Of a stretch of DNA of 64,000 nucleotides, positions 1-11,350 are shown in pieces (within the stretch, counting starts at the first letter, position 1; each line of letters starts with the position of its first letter). A model generated the notes under the pieces. The model was given only the letters and a program-made list of their open reading frames with translations. It had not been told where the DNA came from and ran no database searches. Source of the stretch: Halocaridina rubra (Eukaryota; Arthropoda; Malacostraca; Decapoda; Atyidae); assembly GCA_037179515.1 (NCBI GenBank), contig JAXCGZ010017005.1:100001-164000 (forward strand). Direction: 5' to 3'. The position numbers were made by a program, and so were the translations under genes.

Positions 1-233
1 TAAGTATATAAATGATTCAGTAAATATAATATAAATCTTAACAGGGGAAACACACTATGTTTGCAAGATATAAAGTAAGCCGATCAGTATTTACTAAAAG
101 AAAGACTACTAGTGATGAATGTTTTCCAGTTACAAGAGTTTAGTTTTCCGCTTACTCTTCCACGTACATGCCAACCCAAAGGTTTTATACTGGAATGGCT
201 ATGTCGCTCAGGATTTTGCATGCACGAAGATGG

Positions 234-356
<123 letters not shown>

Positions 357-635
357 TTGTGAAATTATTTACTCGACAGACCTTGATAATGCATAGGATA
401 TCATTTTTTTCACGCAAAAATTGACTAATCTTTTTTCTTCTGAAGTGGTCGGTTTAGCAGTTACGAAGAAAATATAGCAGAAAGAGGTGTTCAGAGCACC
501 AAGTGTGTGTTTCCTCGGTTGCATATTCGAGCTTTCCTTCATGTTTTTTTTTTCTTTTCTCTAATTACCAAAGTCAAATTTTAAGCTAGGATGTGTGTTA
601 TCAGAAAAGAGATGAACTAAGTGACCAAATTAGTC

Positions 636-1872
636 ATCATCATCATTTACCATGGCTGTTTCCCCCAATTTGTGGGTAGCCGACATAAAAGGCAAAAACA
701 ATAAGGGGATTACTTTGCTTATGGGCAATGGACAGGGGAAGCTAGCGACCGTACAGATGGCACTGCTGGAGTGCCACAACCCATCCTCCCGGCTATTCCA
801 CAACCTGTGTCTCTTCATAATGCCAACTCCCCTTCTGCCTCAACCACAGAGCTACCTCCTGTAAGATGCAGCCCCGTGGTAACAGCAGGATGCCCATAGA
901 GCCTGCCACCACAATCACTCGCCACTCATTCCTATTCCTAGCACACTCACTTGCTTCCCTCACATCCATCCATCCTATCATTCAGGGCTCTCCAGACTCC
1001 ATCCATCCACTCAAACCCAGGCCTCCCTCTAGTATTTCCTCCCAACAACTCTCGCATTCATCACCTTTTTCAGCAGTCTTCTTTTCATCATCCAATCCTT
1101 TCCACATGGCCCAAACCATCTCAGGACATTCATATCTACTCTGGCTGCAAATTCTCTCCTCACACCCGTTCTTGCTCTCACCACGTCATTCCTAACCCTA
1201 TCCAACCGAGATACACCAATCATGCCCCTCAGGCATTTCATCTCAAACACATTTAGTTTCCGTCTTCTCACTTACTTTCCATACCCCATAACTCTGGTCC
1301 ATACATCACGGTTGGCACAACACCACTTTCTCATACAAAACTTTCATTATAATTAATTTCCAACCCTCTATTCTTCATCACTCCTTTGAAAACACTCAAC
1401 ACACTTTACATCCTTCAGTCACTCTGTGACACACATCTGCTTCCACTCCACCATTTGCAACTACAACCGAGCCTAAATACTTAAACTGATCAAACTTCCT
1501 CCAAGTGCCTCTCCATTTAACATAACATATCAATCCAGCACCATCCTCATTTCTTGTCCACCTCATAACCTTACTCTTTCCCACATTCACTCACAACTTC
1601 CTTCTCTCACACACCATTCCAAATTCTGACACTAACTCGACACAGCTTCTCCTCTGAATCTGCCACCACCACAGGTATCATCTGCAAACAGTAACTGATA
1701 CAGCTCCCACTCGTTATCATCCCCATCTGCCATCATCAAACCTCGACCACGCACTTGCTCATTCACCTCTCTTACGACTCCATCAATATACAATTGAACA
1801 GCCATGGTGACATCACACATCCCTGTCCCAGTCCACACACTCACTGGACACCACTCACCCACTTCAGTCCCT
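636..1872 (-). mobile_element. non-LTR retrotransposon fragment (RT palm to 3' end), inserted in LINE-A copy 1
   Basis: Read on the - strand, broken frames give an RT palm and C-terminal region: a LYIDGVVREVNEQV segment and QLLFADDT (1632-1862), a VGKSKVMR and FKYLGSVV segment (1396-1590), FEMKCLRGMIGVSRLDRVRN (1029-1271) and a weak GWMDVREA tail (about 981-860). These motifs are typical of an arthropod LINE with a C-terminal extension after the RT, RTE-like in style, and clearly different from LINE-A. The 3' end near 636 carries a short ATG/GAT repeat. The LINE-A 5' UTR is continuous on either side, so this is a nested insertion. The exact clade is uncertain. Confidence 0.75.
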
Positions 1873-1970
1873 ACCCTAACCCATATGAAAATATAGCAAT
1901 TGTGTGTGAAGTTAAATACAAATTTTCTTCACTTTTTTTTCTGTATTCTATGCAAGGTATAACATCAATA

Positions 1971-3222
1971 TGAAACCATCCCTGTCCCTAACCCCCATCC
2001 AATGGTTGGGGAGGGAGTGCTACAGGATCTCTGGGGATTGTAGGAATGGAAGTAGATCTTAGGAGCCTGAAACAAAAACTAAGGGACTTTGAGACACTTG
2101 TAATAAACCTGGATGATAACATTCGGAATTTGGATAGCAAAATGAAAGAAAATGAAACACTTAGAAAAGTAATAAGAACTTTGGAGGAAGCAAATAAGGC
2201 ACAATGGCAAGAGAGCAAAGAACTAGAAAAACTAATAAAGAAGCTGGATTGGGAAAAAAAGTGAACTATAAACCAGGATTTCTAAATAAGAAGATAACAA
2301 TATACAGGTGCACAACAACTTGAATGAATTAAATGTTAGTTCACTGCTCTCTACTGAGAGATGTGAGATTTTCACTTGAAATGTCCAGATAAAGGAAAAC
2401 ATCGAACAGTTTAGAAAAGAGTTTCATGAGCTGAATACAGATCATGATACTATGAAAACTTCCTTTTTCAGATGATTAAAGGAATATGTAACATAATGGG
2501 GCAATGAGGGTGGTGGTACTGGAAAATGTACAAACGGTTGATTATAAAGGAACAGTAATAGAAAAAACGAGAGATGTTGTGATGGAAAGGGCTTATCCAC
2601 TGTTTTTTCTGTTTGTCGTTTTCCTTTGTGTGACATTACCTCATCTCTGCCTTGTCCTTTACCTTTTTCTCTTCCTTCATCATGGCATTTTCTTGTGCCC
2701 GAGCCTTTATTGATGAGGCAGTTTCTGCCTGTCCCAGTGTCACACCCATAAAAAAAAAACTTGATAAAGAGATGGCAGAGGTAATCTAACTCATAAATGA
2801 ATCCCTGGAGTCAACATGGGACGGGAGACTTGAACAAAATAAAGCTAGGGTTTTAGACCTGATAAGGAAGCTTGGAGTAGTATGTGGTCCAGAGAATACT
2901 GTAAAAATTCACCAAATTGGTAAATATTCTAGGGATGGAAACACAAGACCAATAAAAATAAGCTTTGAGAGAGGGAACACATGAAGAGAAATATTGATGA
3001 GAAAAAACCTAAATGACCTTCAAGAATTCTGAACAGTGTTTATTAGGCCATATAGAGCACAGGAAGAGATGGGAAGGATAAAAAAAACTTGTTGCAAGAA
3101 GCTAAAAGGTTAAATGAAGTACGAAATGAAGAAGAGAAGAAAAATTTTTGGTTAAAAGTTCTTACAGACAAAGGGGAGATAAATAAGATAATGATAGAAG
3201 ATCAGGGGATGCAGTCTCATTA
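1971..3222 (+). pseudogene. degenerate LINE-A ORF1 (copy 1)
   Basis: Aligns along its length with the intact ORF1 at 46384-47463. Recognisable pieces are the coiled-coil part (LRSLKQKLRDFETLVINLDD, near 2050-2260), the GRLEQNKARVLDLIRKLGVV region near 2820-2880, and the end before the CATTAAGATTACT junction to ORF2. It carries several stops and frameshifts and a SINE-like insertion at 2602-2759, so it cannot encode a working protein. Confidence 0.8.
2602..2759 (+). mobile_element. SINE-like family S, divergent partial copy
   Basis: Interrupts ORF1 of LINE-A copy 1. The 3' half has the family landmarks: a TGCCC-rich segment, GATGAGGCAG, then GCCTGTCCCAGTGTCAC, ending in ten A residues at 2750-2759. 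LINE-A resumes at CTTGATAAAGAG. About 13 bases of the target are missing or diverged, and I see no clear target-site duplication. Confidence 0.6.
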
Positions 3223-4662
3223 AGATTACTAATTACAAATGCTTATTGAGTAGATGGTAAGGTAGCAGAATTAAAGGATAGGATTTGCAACAGTACGCCA
3301 GATATGGGAGTGATACAAAGACCACATTAAGGGAGGACCCAAACAGGAGTCACAGTTGTTCCTAAGGGCTTCAGAATATTAAGGGTTGAAAGATCTGAGA
3401 GGACTGGTGGAGGGATCGCATTGCTCATGAAAGATTTTATGTTGAAGAAATAAGCTTTGCTATAGAAAGTGAGTTCAAGGACTTTCTTGTTGCTCACATA
3501 AATAATGGGTCAGAAAGCATTATAATAACTGTTGTATATAATCCATCAAGGAACCACCCTAGGCTAGAGGTTTATGAGGAAAGTCATATAAGTACTATTG
3601 AACTCATAAACCCAGTTGTCAACATTGCACAGGAGAGAAAATGTAAGATTTTGATTATGGGAGATTTTAATCGTAGAGAGATAGATTGGATAAATCTTGA
3701 CACACACTATGGGGAGGACTCATTCGGGGCAAGATTCCTAGATTGAGTACAAGGGAATCTCCATCACCAACATGTCCTGGAACCAACGAGGGCCAGGGGT
3801 GAGCATGAGCCATCACTGCTTGATCTAGTATTCACACATAATGTGTTGGATATTGATAAAATTGAGGATGAACCACCAATTGGAGTGGCCACTGTGTGTT
3901 GTTGATGGAGTATATCATCAAAGATATTCTGCCTGAAAGTAGAGGCGCTGAGAAGGACACGAGGAGGAAGTATCCAAAAGGATATTACATCAAAATGAAT
4001 GAGCTCTTTGCAATTATTAACTGGAGGACCTTATTTAATAACAAATCTGTACAAGAAATGTGCAACATTTTTTGTGAGGGATATAGGAAAACAGAAAATT
4101 GTTGAGTACCTTCCACCAAAATAGGTGTTATTCATGCCAGAGAGAAATGGTTCAATAATGAGTATATAAGAGCTAAGGAGTGGAGAGACAAATGCTGGAA
4201 AAGGTATAGGAGGAGAAAAAGCATTAATGCCTTGCAGACTTATACAAGAGCAAGAAATGATTACCTAAGTAAGAGAAGAGAGGCAGAGAGAGACTATGAA
4301 AGGGATATCACAAGGAAGGCTAAAGAAAATCCCAAACTTTCCCACTGCTTTAACAGAGGGAAAATGAAGGTCAAAGAACAGGTTTTAAAGTAAAAGAGAG
4401 CGGATGGAACCATCACCGAGATGAATGAAGAGATTTCCAAAGAACTGAACAATGAGTTTCAGTTAGTATTTACTGCAGAAAATACCTCACCCCCTCAGAT
4501 TTCTGATATAGAACTTCATGGCCGGTAGAGAATATCATCTTTTCAGACACAGAAGTATGTAAAGTGATGATGGAGTTAGATGTCCATAAAGGTACAGGTC
4601 CTGAAGACATATCCCTGTATGTACTTAAGAAATGCGCTAAATCAATATCGACAGCACTATGT

Positions 4663-5140
4663 GATTACCTAATTGTGATTACCTAATTGTGTTTACGGGA
4701 AAGAGCCCAAAGCTCGTATCTTCCCGTCTCCAGATCGGTTCCATTCTATACTTAGTGATACTTATCATACCTGTCCTTAAAACTATGGATTGAGATAGCA
4801 TTAACTACCTCCTCGCTTAGCCAATTCCAATTATCAACTACTCTTACACTGAAAAACTATTTCCTTACATCCTGCAAAGAAGTTTTCTTACGAAGCTTCA
4901 AACTATGACCTCTAGTTCTAGAGCCAGCCATGTCAAAATATCGATCCCTATCCACTCTATCATAACCATGAAGGAATTTAAAGACTGTCACCATATCCCC
5001 CCTCACTCTTCTAGCTTCGAGTGATGGTAAGTCTAATTCCCTCAGCCTCTCATCATAACTGAGATTGCGTATTTCTGGCACCAGTTTTGTGGCATGTCTT
5101 TGAACTTTTTCAAGCTTAGCTATGTGTTTTTTCAAGTGCG
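4663..5140 (-). mobile_element. LINE-A copy 2: 5'-truncated 478-bp insertion with a 5-bp target-site duplication
   Basis: The - strand carries the last ~480 bases of LINE-A: the C-terminal RT coding end, the 3' UTR hairpin and two tail units. The host copy reads ACTATGT before it and TATGTATCATAC after it, so TATGT (4658-4662 and 5141-5145) is a target-site duplication. On the element strand the flank is ACATA on both sides and the element ends in GGTAATC. This is the cleanest junction in the window for defining the true 3' end. Confidence 0.93.
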
Positions 5141-6080
5141 TATGTATCATACTTGAAAAGTCCCTGTAATCTAGGGAAACTCCAAGATGCTGGAAACAAG
5201 CAAACATGGTATCTATCTTAAAAAAGGGAAGGAAGGATACCACTCTAAACAATAGGCCTGTTTCCTTGATCAGCATAGTCTGCAAAGTGATGGAGAAAGT
5301 ACTGTGAAAACACATATCTTTTCACTTAGAATCCTTCAACTTTTTGTCAGTGAAACAACATGGCTTCAGAGAAGATAGATTAATAGTAACAAACTTATTA
5401 GAATGATATGATGGGGTAAGCCGGATCTTACAGGACAGAGAGGGCTGGGTGGATTGCATATTCCTAGACTTCCAGAAGGCATTTGATTTGGTCCCACATG
5501 GGCGACTTATTAAAAAGCTGTTAGCAATGGCAAGAATAGGTGGGAATGTCTTGGAATGGAGAAAAACTTACTTAGAAGGAAGGGAACAGAGGGTTGAATA
5601 AGACACTCAGGGTCTGAATGAAGAAGGGTTAGTAGTGGAGTTCCACATGGTTCAATTTTAGGGCAACTTTTGTTCCTTGTATATGTAAATGACCTACCAG
5701 AGTCTGTAAATTCATTCATGAATATGCTTGCAGATAATGCAAAGATCGTGAAGAAAGTAAGAAACGAGCACCATGGTAGAAAATTTCAGAAGGACCTAAA
5801 TAGTTTGCATGAGTGGTCTGAAAAGTGACTAATGAAATTGAGGACTTCAAAATGAAAGGTAATGAGAATGGTACAAGTGCAAGAAGGTCCAAGCTTGACT
5901 AATCAATAGCAGGAGCAGAACTTCAAGAGACAGAGAATGAGACATCTAGGAGTAAACATACTGGCCCATTTGTCTCCAGAAATGCATATAAATGGCATAG
6001 TACTGGCAGCAGATGCTTTCTTGGCAAATGTAAGGGTAGACTTCCTGCAAATGGACAAGCAATTGCTCAGAAATATTTAT

Positions 6081-6326
6081 CCAGGACAGTTCGATGTTAA
6101 GTCTTTTTTCAGTTACGTTTATTTTTTATGCCAACATCAACACTGAATATTCTTGGATATTCATTACAAACCTCTTATTATCCCTTCACTTCTGACAATT
6201 CAGTACACTCTCCATGTGTGTTACTTTTTACTTAATGTATTCTTCGTGCCCAGGCTCGGTGGGGGCTGTTTCATTTTATTTTATTTTTTTGGCCCGTCTT
6301 GGTGTCACAATCATAAAAAAAAAAAA
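6081..6326 (+). mobile_element. SINE-like family S, near-complete copy
   Basis: Starts CCAGGACAGTTCGATGTTAAG and ends TGGTGTCACAATCAT followed by A12-13. It matches 14357-14608 (- strand) and 51468-51695 along its length of about 230 bp. It breaks the LINE-A RT between AAATATTTAT and AACCTATGCGAGG. I see no tRNA-like A/B boxes at its 5' end. The poly-A tail suggests retroposition. Confidence 0.75.
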
Positions 6327-6803
6327 TTTAACCTATGCGAGGCCAAAGCTTGAATATGCAGCCCCTTTTTTATATCCACACTTGGAAAAGCACGTAGTTA
6401 AGCTGGAAAAAGTTCAAAGACATGCCACGAAACTGGTACCAGAAATACGCAAACTCAGTTATAAAGAGAGGCTGAGGAAATTAGACTTACCATCACTCGA
6501 AGCTAGAAGAATGAGGGGGATATGATGACGGTTTTTAAATTGCTTCATAGTTATGACAGAGTGGATAGGGATCGATATTTTTTATGGCTGGCTCTGAAAC
6601 TAGAGCTCGTAGTTTGAAGCTTCGTAAGAAAACTTCTTTGCAGGATGTAATGAAGTACATTTTTCAGTGTAAGAGTAGTTGATATTTGGAATTGCCTAAG
6701 CGAGGAGGTAGTTAATCCTAACTGAATCTATAGCTTAAAGAACAAGAATAGTAAGTATCACTAAGTACAAAATGGAACCGACCAGGAAACGAGAAGTTAC
6801 GAG

Positions 6804-6813
6804 CGCACGCACG

Positions 6814-6846
<33 letters not shown>
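6804..6846. repeat. GCAC/(CA)n tract at the junction of LINE-A copies 1 and 3
   Basis: GCAC repeats pass into pure CA. The tract lies between the truncated 3' hairpin of copy 1 and the 5'-truncated start of copy 3, so it is the 5' flank of copy 3 and not a tail of it. Confidence 0.95.
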
Positions 6847-6848
<2 letters not shown>

Positions 6849-7452
6849 ACCAAGGAACCAAAATAGGCTTGAAGTTTATGAGGAAAGTCATATAGGTACT
6901 ATTGAAGTCATAAACTCAGTTGTTAACATGGCACGGGAAAAAAAATGTAGGATTTTGATTATGGGAGACTTTAATCATAAAGAGATAGATTGGATAAATC
7001 TTGACCCACACAGTAGTGAGGACTCATTTGGGGCAAGATTCCTAGATTGCGTACAAGAGAATTTCCTAAACCAACATGTAATGGAACCAACAAGGGCCAG
7101 GGGTGGGGATGAGCCATCACTACTTGATCTAGTGTTCACAGATAATGTGTTGGATATTGAAAAAATTGAGTATGAACCACCAATTGGAAAGAGTGACCAC
7201 TGTGTGTTGTTGATGGAGTATATCATTGAAGATATTCTTCCTGAGAGTAGAGGTACTGAGGACATGAGGAGGAACTATCCGAAAGGAGATTACATCAAAA
7301 TGAATGAGCTCTTTGCAGTTATTGACTGGAGAACCTTATTTTACAACAATTCTGTACAAGAAATGTATGACATCTTTTGTGAGAAATATGGGAAGATAGT
7401 AGATTGCTGCATACCTGTCACCAAAGTAGGTGTAATTCATGCCAGAGAGTAA
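6846..7452 (+). pseudogene. LINE-A endonuclease fragment (copy 3, 5' part)
   Basis: In-frame EEP (exonuclease-endonuclease-phosphatase) fragment with MGDFNHKEIDW near 6960 and GKSDHCVLL near 7190, the asparagine/aspartate and histidine motifs used by this endonuclease fold. The frame ends at a premature TAA at 7450-7452. The N-terminal catalytic glutamate region is missing because of the 5' truncation. Confidence 0.85.
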
Positions 7453-7747
7453 TGGTTCGATAATGGGTGTAAAAGAGCTAAGGAGTGGAGAGACAAATGC
7501 TGGAAAAGGTATAGGAGGAGAAAAAACATAAATGCCTGGCAAACCTACAAAAGAGCAAGAAATGACTACCTAAGTAAAAGGAGAGGCAGAGAGAGACTAT
7601 GAGAGGGACATCACCAGGAAGGCTAAAGAAAATCCCAAGCTTTTCCACAGCTTTATCAGAGGAAAACTGAAGGTAAAAGAACAGGTTTTAAGGCTAAAGA
7701 GAGCGGATGGAAGCATCACTGAGACGGATGAAGAGATCTGCAAAGAA

Positions 7748-9241
7748 TTGAACAAGGAATTTCAGTCAGTATTTACAGTAGAAAATACCCCACCCCCTCA
7801 GATTGCAGTGATAGAAGCTCAAGGGCCGGTATTAGAGAACATCAACCTTACAGCCACAGAGGTATGCAAAGCGCTGATGGATTTAGATGTTCATAAAGCT
7901 ACAGGTCCTGATGACATATCCCCTCATGTGCTTAAAAAATGCGCAAACACAATATCAGTGGCACTAAGTATCATATTTAAGGAGTCACTGGAGTCGGGGG
8001 AGATTCCAAGATGCTGGAAACAAGCAAATGTGATACCTATCATCAAAAAGGGAAGGAGGGATACGGCTCTGAACTATAGACCAGTTTCCTTGACCAGCAT
8101 AGTTTGCAAAGTTATGGAGAAACTACTAAGGAAACATATCTCTCTTCACTTGGAATCCTTCAACTTTTTGTCAGTGAGGCAACATGGCTTCAGAGAAGGT
8201 AGATCAACAGTAACAAACTTATTAGAATTTTATGATGAGGTAAGCCAAATCATACAAGAAAGAGAGGGCTGGGCAGATTGCATATTCCTAGACTTCCAGA
8301 AAGCGTCTGACACTGTTCCACATGGGAGACTTATTAGGAAGCTGCAATCAATGGCTAGAATAGGTGGAAATGTTTTGGAATGGATAAAAACTTACTTAGA
8401 AGGAAGGGAACAGAGGGTTAGAGTAAGACACTCAGTGTCTGAATGGAGAAGAGTTAGTAGTGGAGTTCCACAGGGTTCAGTTTTAGGGCCACTTTTGTTC
8501 CTTGTATATGTAAATGACCTACCAGAGTCTGTAAATTCATTCATGAATATGTTTGCAGATGATGCAAAGATTGTGATGAAAGTAAAAAACGAGAACAATG
8601 GTAGAGAACTTCAGGAGGATCTAAATAATCTGCATGAGTGGTCAGAAAAGTGGCTAATGAAATTCAATACTTCAAAATGTAAGGTAATGAGAATGGGTAC
8701 AAGTGGAAGAAGGCCCAAGCTTGACTACTCAGTGGCTGGAGTACAACTTCAAGAGACAGAAAATGAGAGAGATCTAGGAGTAAACATACTGGCAGATTTG
8801 TTTCCAGAAATACATATAAATGGCATAGTAAGGGCAGCATATGCATTCTTATCAAATGTAAGGGTAGCCTTCAGGCACATGGACAAGGAAATGTTCAGAA
8901 ATATTTATGTAACCTATGTGAGGCCAAAACTCGAATATGCAGCCCCCTTTTGGAATCCGCACTTGAAAAAGCACATAGCTAAGCTTGAAAAAGTTCAAAG
9001 ACATGCCACGAAACTGGTGCCAGAAATACGCAATCTCAGTTATGATGAGAGGCTGAGGGAATTAGACTTACCATCACTCGAAGCTAGAAGAGTGAGGGGG
9101 GATATGGTGACAGTCTTTAAATTCTTTCATGGTTATGATAGAGTGGATAGGGATCGATATTTTGATATGGCTGGCTCTAGAACTAGAGGTCATAGTTTGA
9201 AGCTTCGTAAGAAAACTTCTTTGCAGGATGTAAGGAAATAG
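7748..9241 (+). pseudogene. LINE-A reverse transcriptase (copy 3), nearly complete domain
   Basis: A 497-codon open frame covering the whole RT: TGPDDISPHVLKKC, NYRPVSLTSIVCKVMEK, FLDFQKASDTVPHG (the usual Phe is Ser here), GVPQGSVLGPLLFLVY and the catalytic FADDAK motif near 8548-8565. It continues through the C-terminal KLEKVQRHATKLVPEIRN region typical of CR1/L2-group LINEs. It ends early at TAG 9239-9241, about 40 codons before the C-terminus of intact relatives. Confidence 0.9.
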
Positions 9242-9458
9242 TTTTTCAGTGTAAGAGTAGTTGATAATTGGAATTGGCTAAGCGAGGAGGTAGTTCATGC
9301 TATCTCAATCCATAGTTTTAAGGACAGGTATGATAAGTATCACTAAGTATAAAATGGAACCGATCAGGAGACGGAAGATACGAGCTTTGGGCTCTTTCCC
9401 GTAAACACAATTAGGTAATCACAATTAGGTAATCACACACACACACACACACACACAC

Positions 9459-10582
9459 TGTTCCACATGGGAGACTTATTAGGAAGCTGCAATCAATGGC
9501 TAGAATAGGTGGAAATGTCTTGGAATGGATAAAAACTTACTTAGAAGGAAGGGAACAGAGGGTTAGAGTAAGACACTCAGTGTCTGAATGGAGAAGAGTT
9601 AGTAGTGGAGTTCCACAGGGTTCAGTTTTAGGGCCACTTTTGTTCCTTGTATATGTAAATGACCTACCAGAGTCTGTAAATTCATTCATGAATATGTTTG
9701 CAGATGATGCAAAGATTGTGAAGAAAGTAAAAAACGAGAACAATGGTAGAGAACTTCAGGAGGATCTAAATAATCTGCATGAGTGGTCAGAAAAGTGGCT
9801 AATGAAATTCAATACCTCAAAATGTAAGGTAATGAGAATGGGTACAAGTGCAAGAAGGCCCAAGCTTGACTACTCGGTGGCTGGAGTACAACTTCAGGAG
9901 ACAGAAAATGAGAGAGATCTAGGAGTAAACATATTGGCAGATTTGTCTCCAGAAATACATATAAATGGCGTAGTAAGGGCAGCATATGCATTCTTATCAA
10001 ATGTAAGGGTAGCCTTCAGGCACATGGACAAGGAAATGTTCAGAAATATTTATGTAACCTATGTGAGGCCAAAACTCGAATATGCAGCCCCCTTTTGGAA
10101 TCCGCACTTGAAAAAGCACATAGCTAAGCTTGAAAAAGTTCAAAGACATGCCACAAAACTGGTGCCAGAAATACGCAATCTCGGTTATGATGAGAGGCTG
10201 AGGGAATTAGACTTGCCATCACTCGAAGCTAGAAGAGTAAGGGGGGATATGGTGACAGTCTTTAAATTCCTTCATGGTTATGATAGAGTGGATAGGGATC
10301 GATATTTCGATATGGCTGGCTCTAGAACTAGAGGTCATAGTTTGAAGCTTCGGAAGAAAACTTGTTTGCAGGATGTAAGGAAATACTTTTTCAGTGTAAG
10401 AGTAGTTGATAATTGGAATTCGCTAAGCGAGGAGGTAGTTAATGCTACCTCAATCCATAGTTTTAAGGACAGGTATGATAAGTATCACTAAGTCTAAAAA
10501 TGGAACCGATCAGGAGACGGGAAGATACGAGCTTTGGGCTCTTTCCCGTAAACACAATTAGGTAATCACAATTAGGTAATCA
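9459..10582 (+). mobile_element. LINE-A copy 4: 5'-truncated
   Basis: Starts at TGTTCCACATGGGAGAC within the RT, directly after (AC)n, and ends with the hairpin, two tail units and (CA)n. It shares private variants with copy 5 (CGGAAGAAAACTTG, TACCTCAATCC, CTAAAAATGG), so the two have a common recent origin. Confidence 0.95.
9496..10491 (+). CDS. LINE-A RT C-terminal two thirds (copy 4), open
   Basis: 331 codons with no stop. It starts just downstream of the FLDFQKAFD motif and includes GVPQGSVLGPLLF, FADDAKIVKKV and the complete C-terminus ending HSFKDRYDKYH. It lacks the N-terminal RT fingers, so no active enzyme is expected. The open frame is best explained by young age and not by function. 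Confidence 0.8.
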   Translation: MARIGGNVLEWIKTYLEGREQRVRVRHSVSEWRRVSSGVPQGSVLGPLLFLVYVNDLPESVNSFMNMFADDAKIVKKVKNENNGRELQEDLNNLHEWSEKWLMKFNTSKCKVMRMGTSARRPKLDYSVAGVQLQETENERDLGVNILADLSPEIHINGVVRAAYAFLSNVRVAFRHMDKEMFRNIYVTYVRPKLEYAAPFWNPHLKKHIAKLEKVQRHATKLVPEIRNLGYDERLRELDLPSLEARRVRGDMVTVFKFLHGYDRVDRDRYFDMAGSRTRGHSLKLRKKTCLQDVRKYFFSVRVVDNWNSLSEEVVNATSIHSFKDRYDKYH

Positions 10583-10595
10583 CACACACACACAC

Positions 10596-11249
10596 ATGGG
10601 TACAAGTGCAAGAAGGCCCAAGCTTGACTACTCGGTGGCTGGAGTACAACTTCAGGAGACAGAAAATGAGAGAGATCTAGGAGTAAACATATTGGCAGAT
10701 TTGTCTCCAGAAATACATATAAATGGCGTAGTAAGGGCAGCATATGCATTCTTATCAAATGTAAGGGTAGCCTTCAGGCACATGGACAAGGAAATGTTCA
10801 GAAATATTTATGTAACCTATGTGAGGCCAAAACTGGAAAATGCAGCCCCCTTTTGGAATCCGCACTTGAAAAAGCACATAGCTAAGCTTGAAAAAGTTCA
10901 AAGACATGCCACGAAACTGGTGCCAGAAATACGCAATCTCGGTTATGATGAGAGGCTGAGGGAATTAGACTTGCCATCACTCGAAGCTAGAAGAGTAAGG
11001 GGGGATATGGTGACAGTCTTTAAATTCCTTCATGGTTATGATAGAGTGGATAGGGATCGATATTTCGATATGGCTGGCTCTAGAACTAGAGGTCATAGTT
11101 TGAAGCTTCGGAAGAAAACTTGTTTGCAGGATGTAAGGAAATACTTTTTCAGTGTAAGAGTAGTTGATAATTGGAATTCGCTAAGCGAGGAGGTAGTTAA
11201 TGCTACCTCAATCCATAGTTTTAAGGACAGGTATGATAAGTATCACTAA
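10596..11249 (+). CDS. LINE-A RT C-terminal fragment (copy 5), open
   Basis: 217 open codons from MGTSARRPKLDYSVAGVQL to the normal C-terminus. It lies wholly downstream of the FADD catalytic motif, so it encodes only the thumb and C-terminal region. One private change (EYAAPF to ENAAPF) separates it from its neighbours. Not expected to be functional. Confidence 0.75.
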   Translation: MGTSARRPKLDYSVAGVQLQETENERDLGVNILADLSPEIHINGVVRAAYAFLSNVRVAFRHMDKEMFRNIYVTYVRPKLENAAPFWNPHLKKHIAKLEKVQRHATKLVPEIRNLGYDERLRELDLPSLEARRVRGDMVTVFKFLHGYDRVDRDRYFDMAGSRTRGHSLKLRKKTCLQDVRKYFFSVRVVDNWNSLSEEVVNATSIHSFKDRYDKYH

Positions 11250-11341
11250 GTCTAAAAATGGAACCGATCAGGAGACGGGAAGATACGAGCTTTGGGCTCT
11301 TTCCCGTAAACACAATTAGGTAATCACAATTAGGTAATCAC
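10596..11341 (+). mobile_element. LINE-A copy 5: 5'-truncated, near-duplicate of the 3' part of copy 4
   Basis: Begins at ATGGGTACAAGTGC after (CA)n and repeats copy 4 at a constant offset of 758 bases. I counted about three mismatches in ~745 bp. It ends in the hairpin, two tail units and a short CA run. Confidence 0.95.
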
Positions 11342-11350
11342 ACACACACA

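Larger units (their letters stand above)
3226..6700 (+). pseudogene. degenerate LINE-A ORF2 (copy 1), interrupted
   Basis: Follows the intact ORF2 from the LLYTNANGLAGK-like start near 3232, through an endonuclease region with a GDFN-like motif near 3660, to RT pieces near 5320-6070 and 6327-6700. There are many stops, and two insertions (4663-5140 and 6081-6326) split the RT. No functional product is expected. Confidence 0.8.
445..6808 (+). mobile_element. LINE-A copy 1: old, near full-length CR1/L2-like retrotransposon with four nested insertions
   Basis: Decayed LINE-A copy. Bases 445-635 and 1873-1970 match the 5' UTR that precedes ORF1 in the copy at 45464 (compare 46079-46383). Degenerate ORF1 runs from about 1971 to 3222 and degenerate ORF2 from about 3226 to 6700, both full of stops and frameshifts. 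It is split by a LINE fragment (636-1872, - strand), a SINE-like piece (2602-2759), a truncated LINE-A (4663-5140, - strand) and a second SINE-like copy (6081-6326). The 3' UTR stops at about 6808, inside the hairpin, where a GCAC/CA repeat begins. This is probably the oldest layer in the region. The left end is uncertain because nothing left of 445 aligned by eye. Confidence 0.85.
6846..9434 (+). mobile_element. LINE-A copy 3: 5'-truncated, young-looking
   Basis: Begins inside the endonuclease at PPRNQNRLEVYEES and runs to the 3' hairpin and two tail units, then (AC)n. The coding sequence is close to copies 6 and 19 but carries three lesions: a stop near 7450 (AAA to TAA in GAGAAATGG), a 2-base deletion near 7583 (AGAGAGGCAG reduced to AGAGGCAG) and a TAC to TAG stop at 9239. 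It is the first member of a four-copy + strand array. Confidence 0.95.

Noticed and set aside
8392..8598. Recurrent ~68-codon frames on the strand opposite LINE-A RTs (MFSFFTFFTIFASSANIFMN type, MIRMHMLPLL type)
   Set aside because: They recur wherever the RT occurs and are antisense shadows of FADD and neighbouring coding, not separate genes.
9430..11350. (AC)n purely as slippage growth of the LINE-A tail
   Set aside because: It cannot explain AC or CATA on the 5' side of copies 7, 14 and 25, or ACATA at the dated insertion; slippage may still lengthen the tracts.
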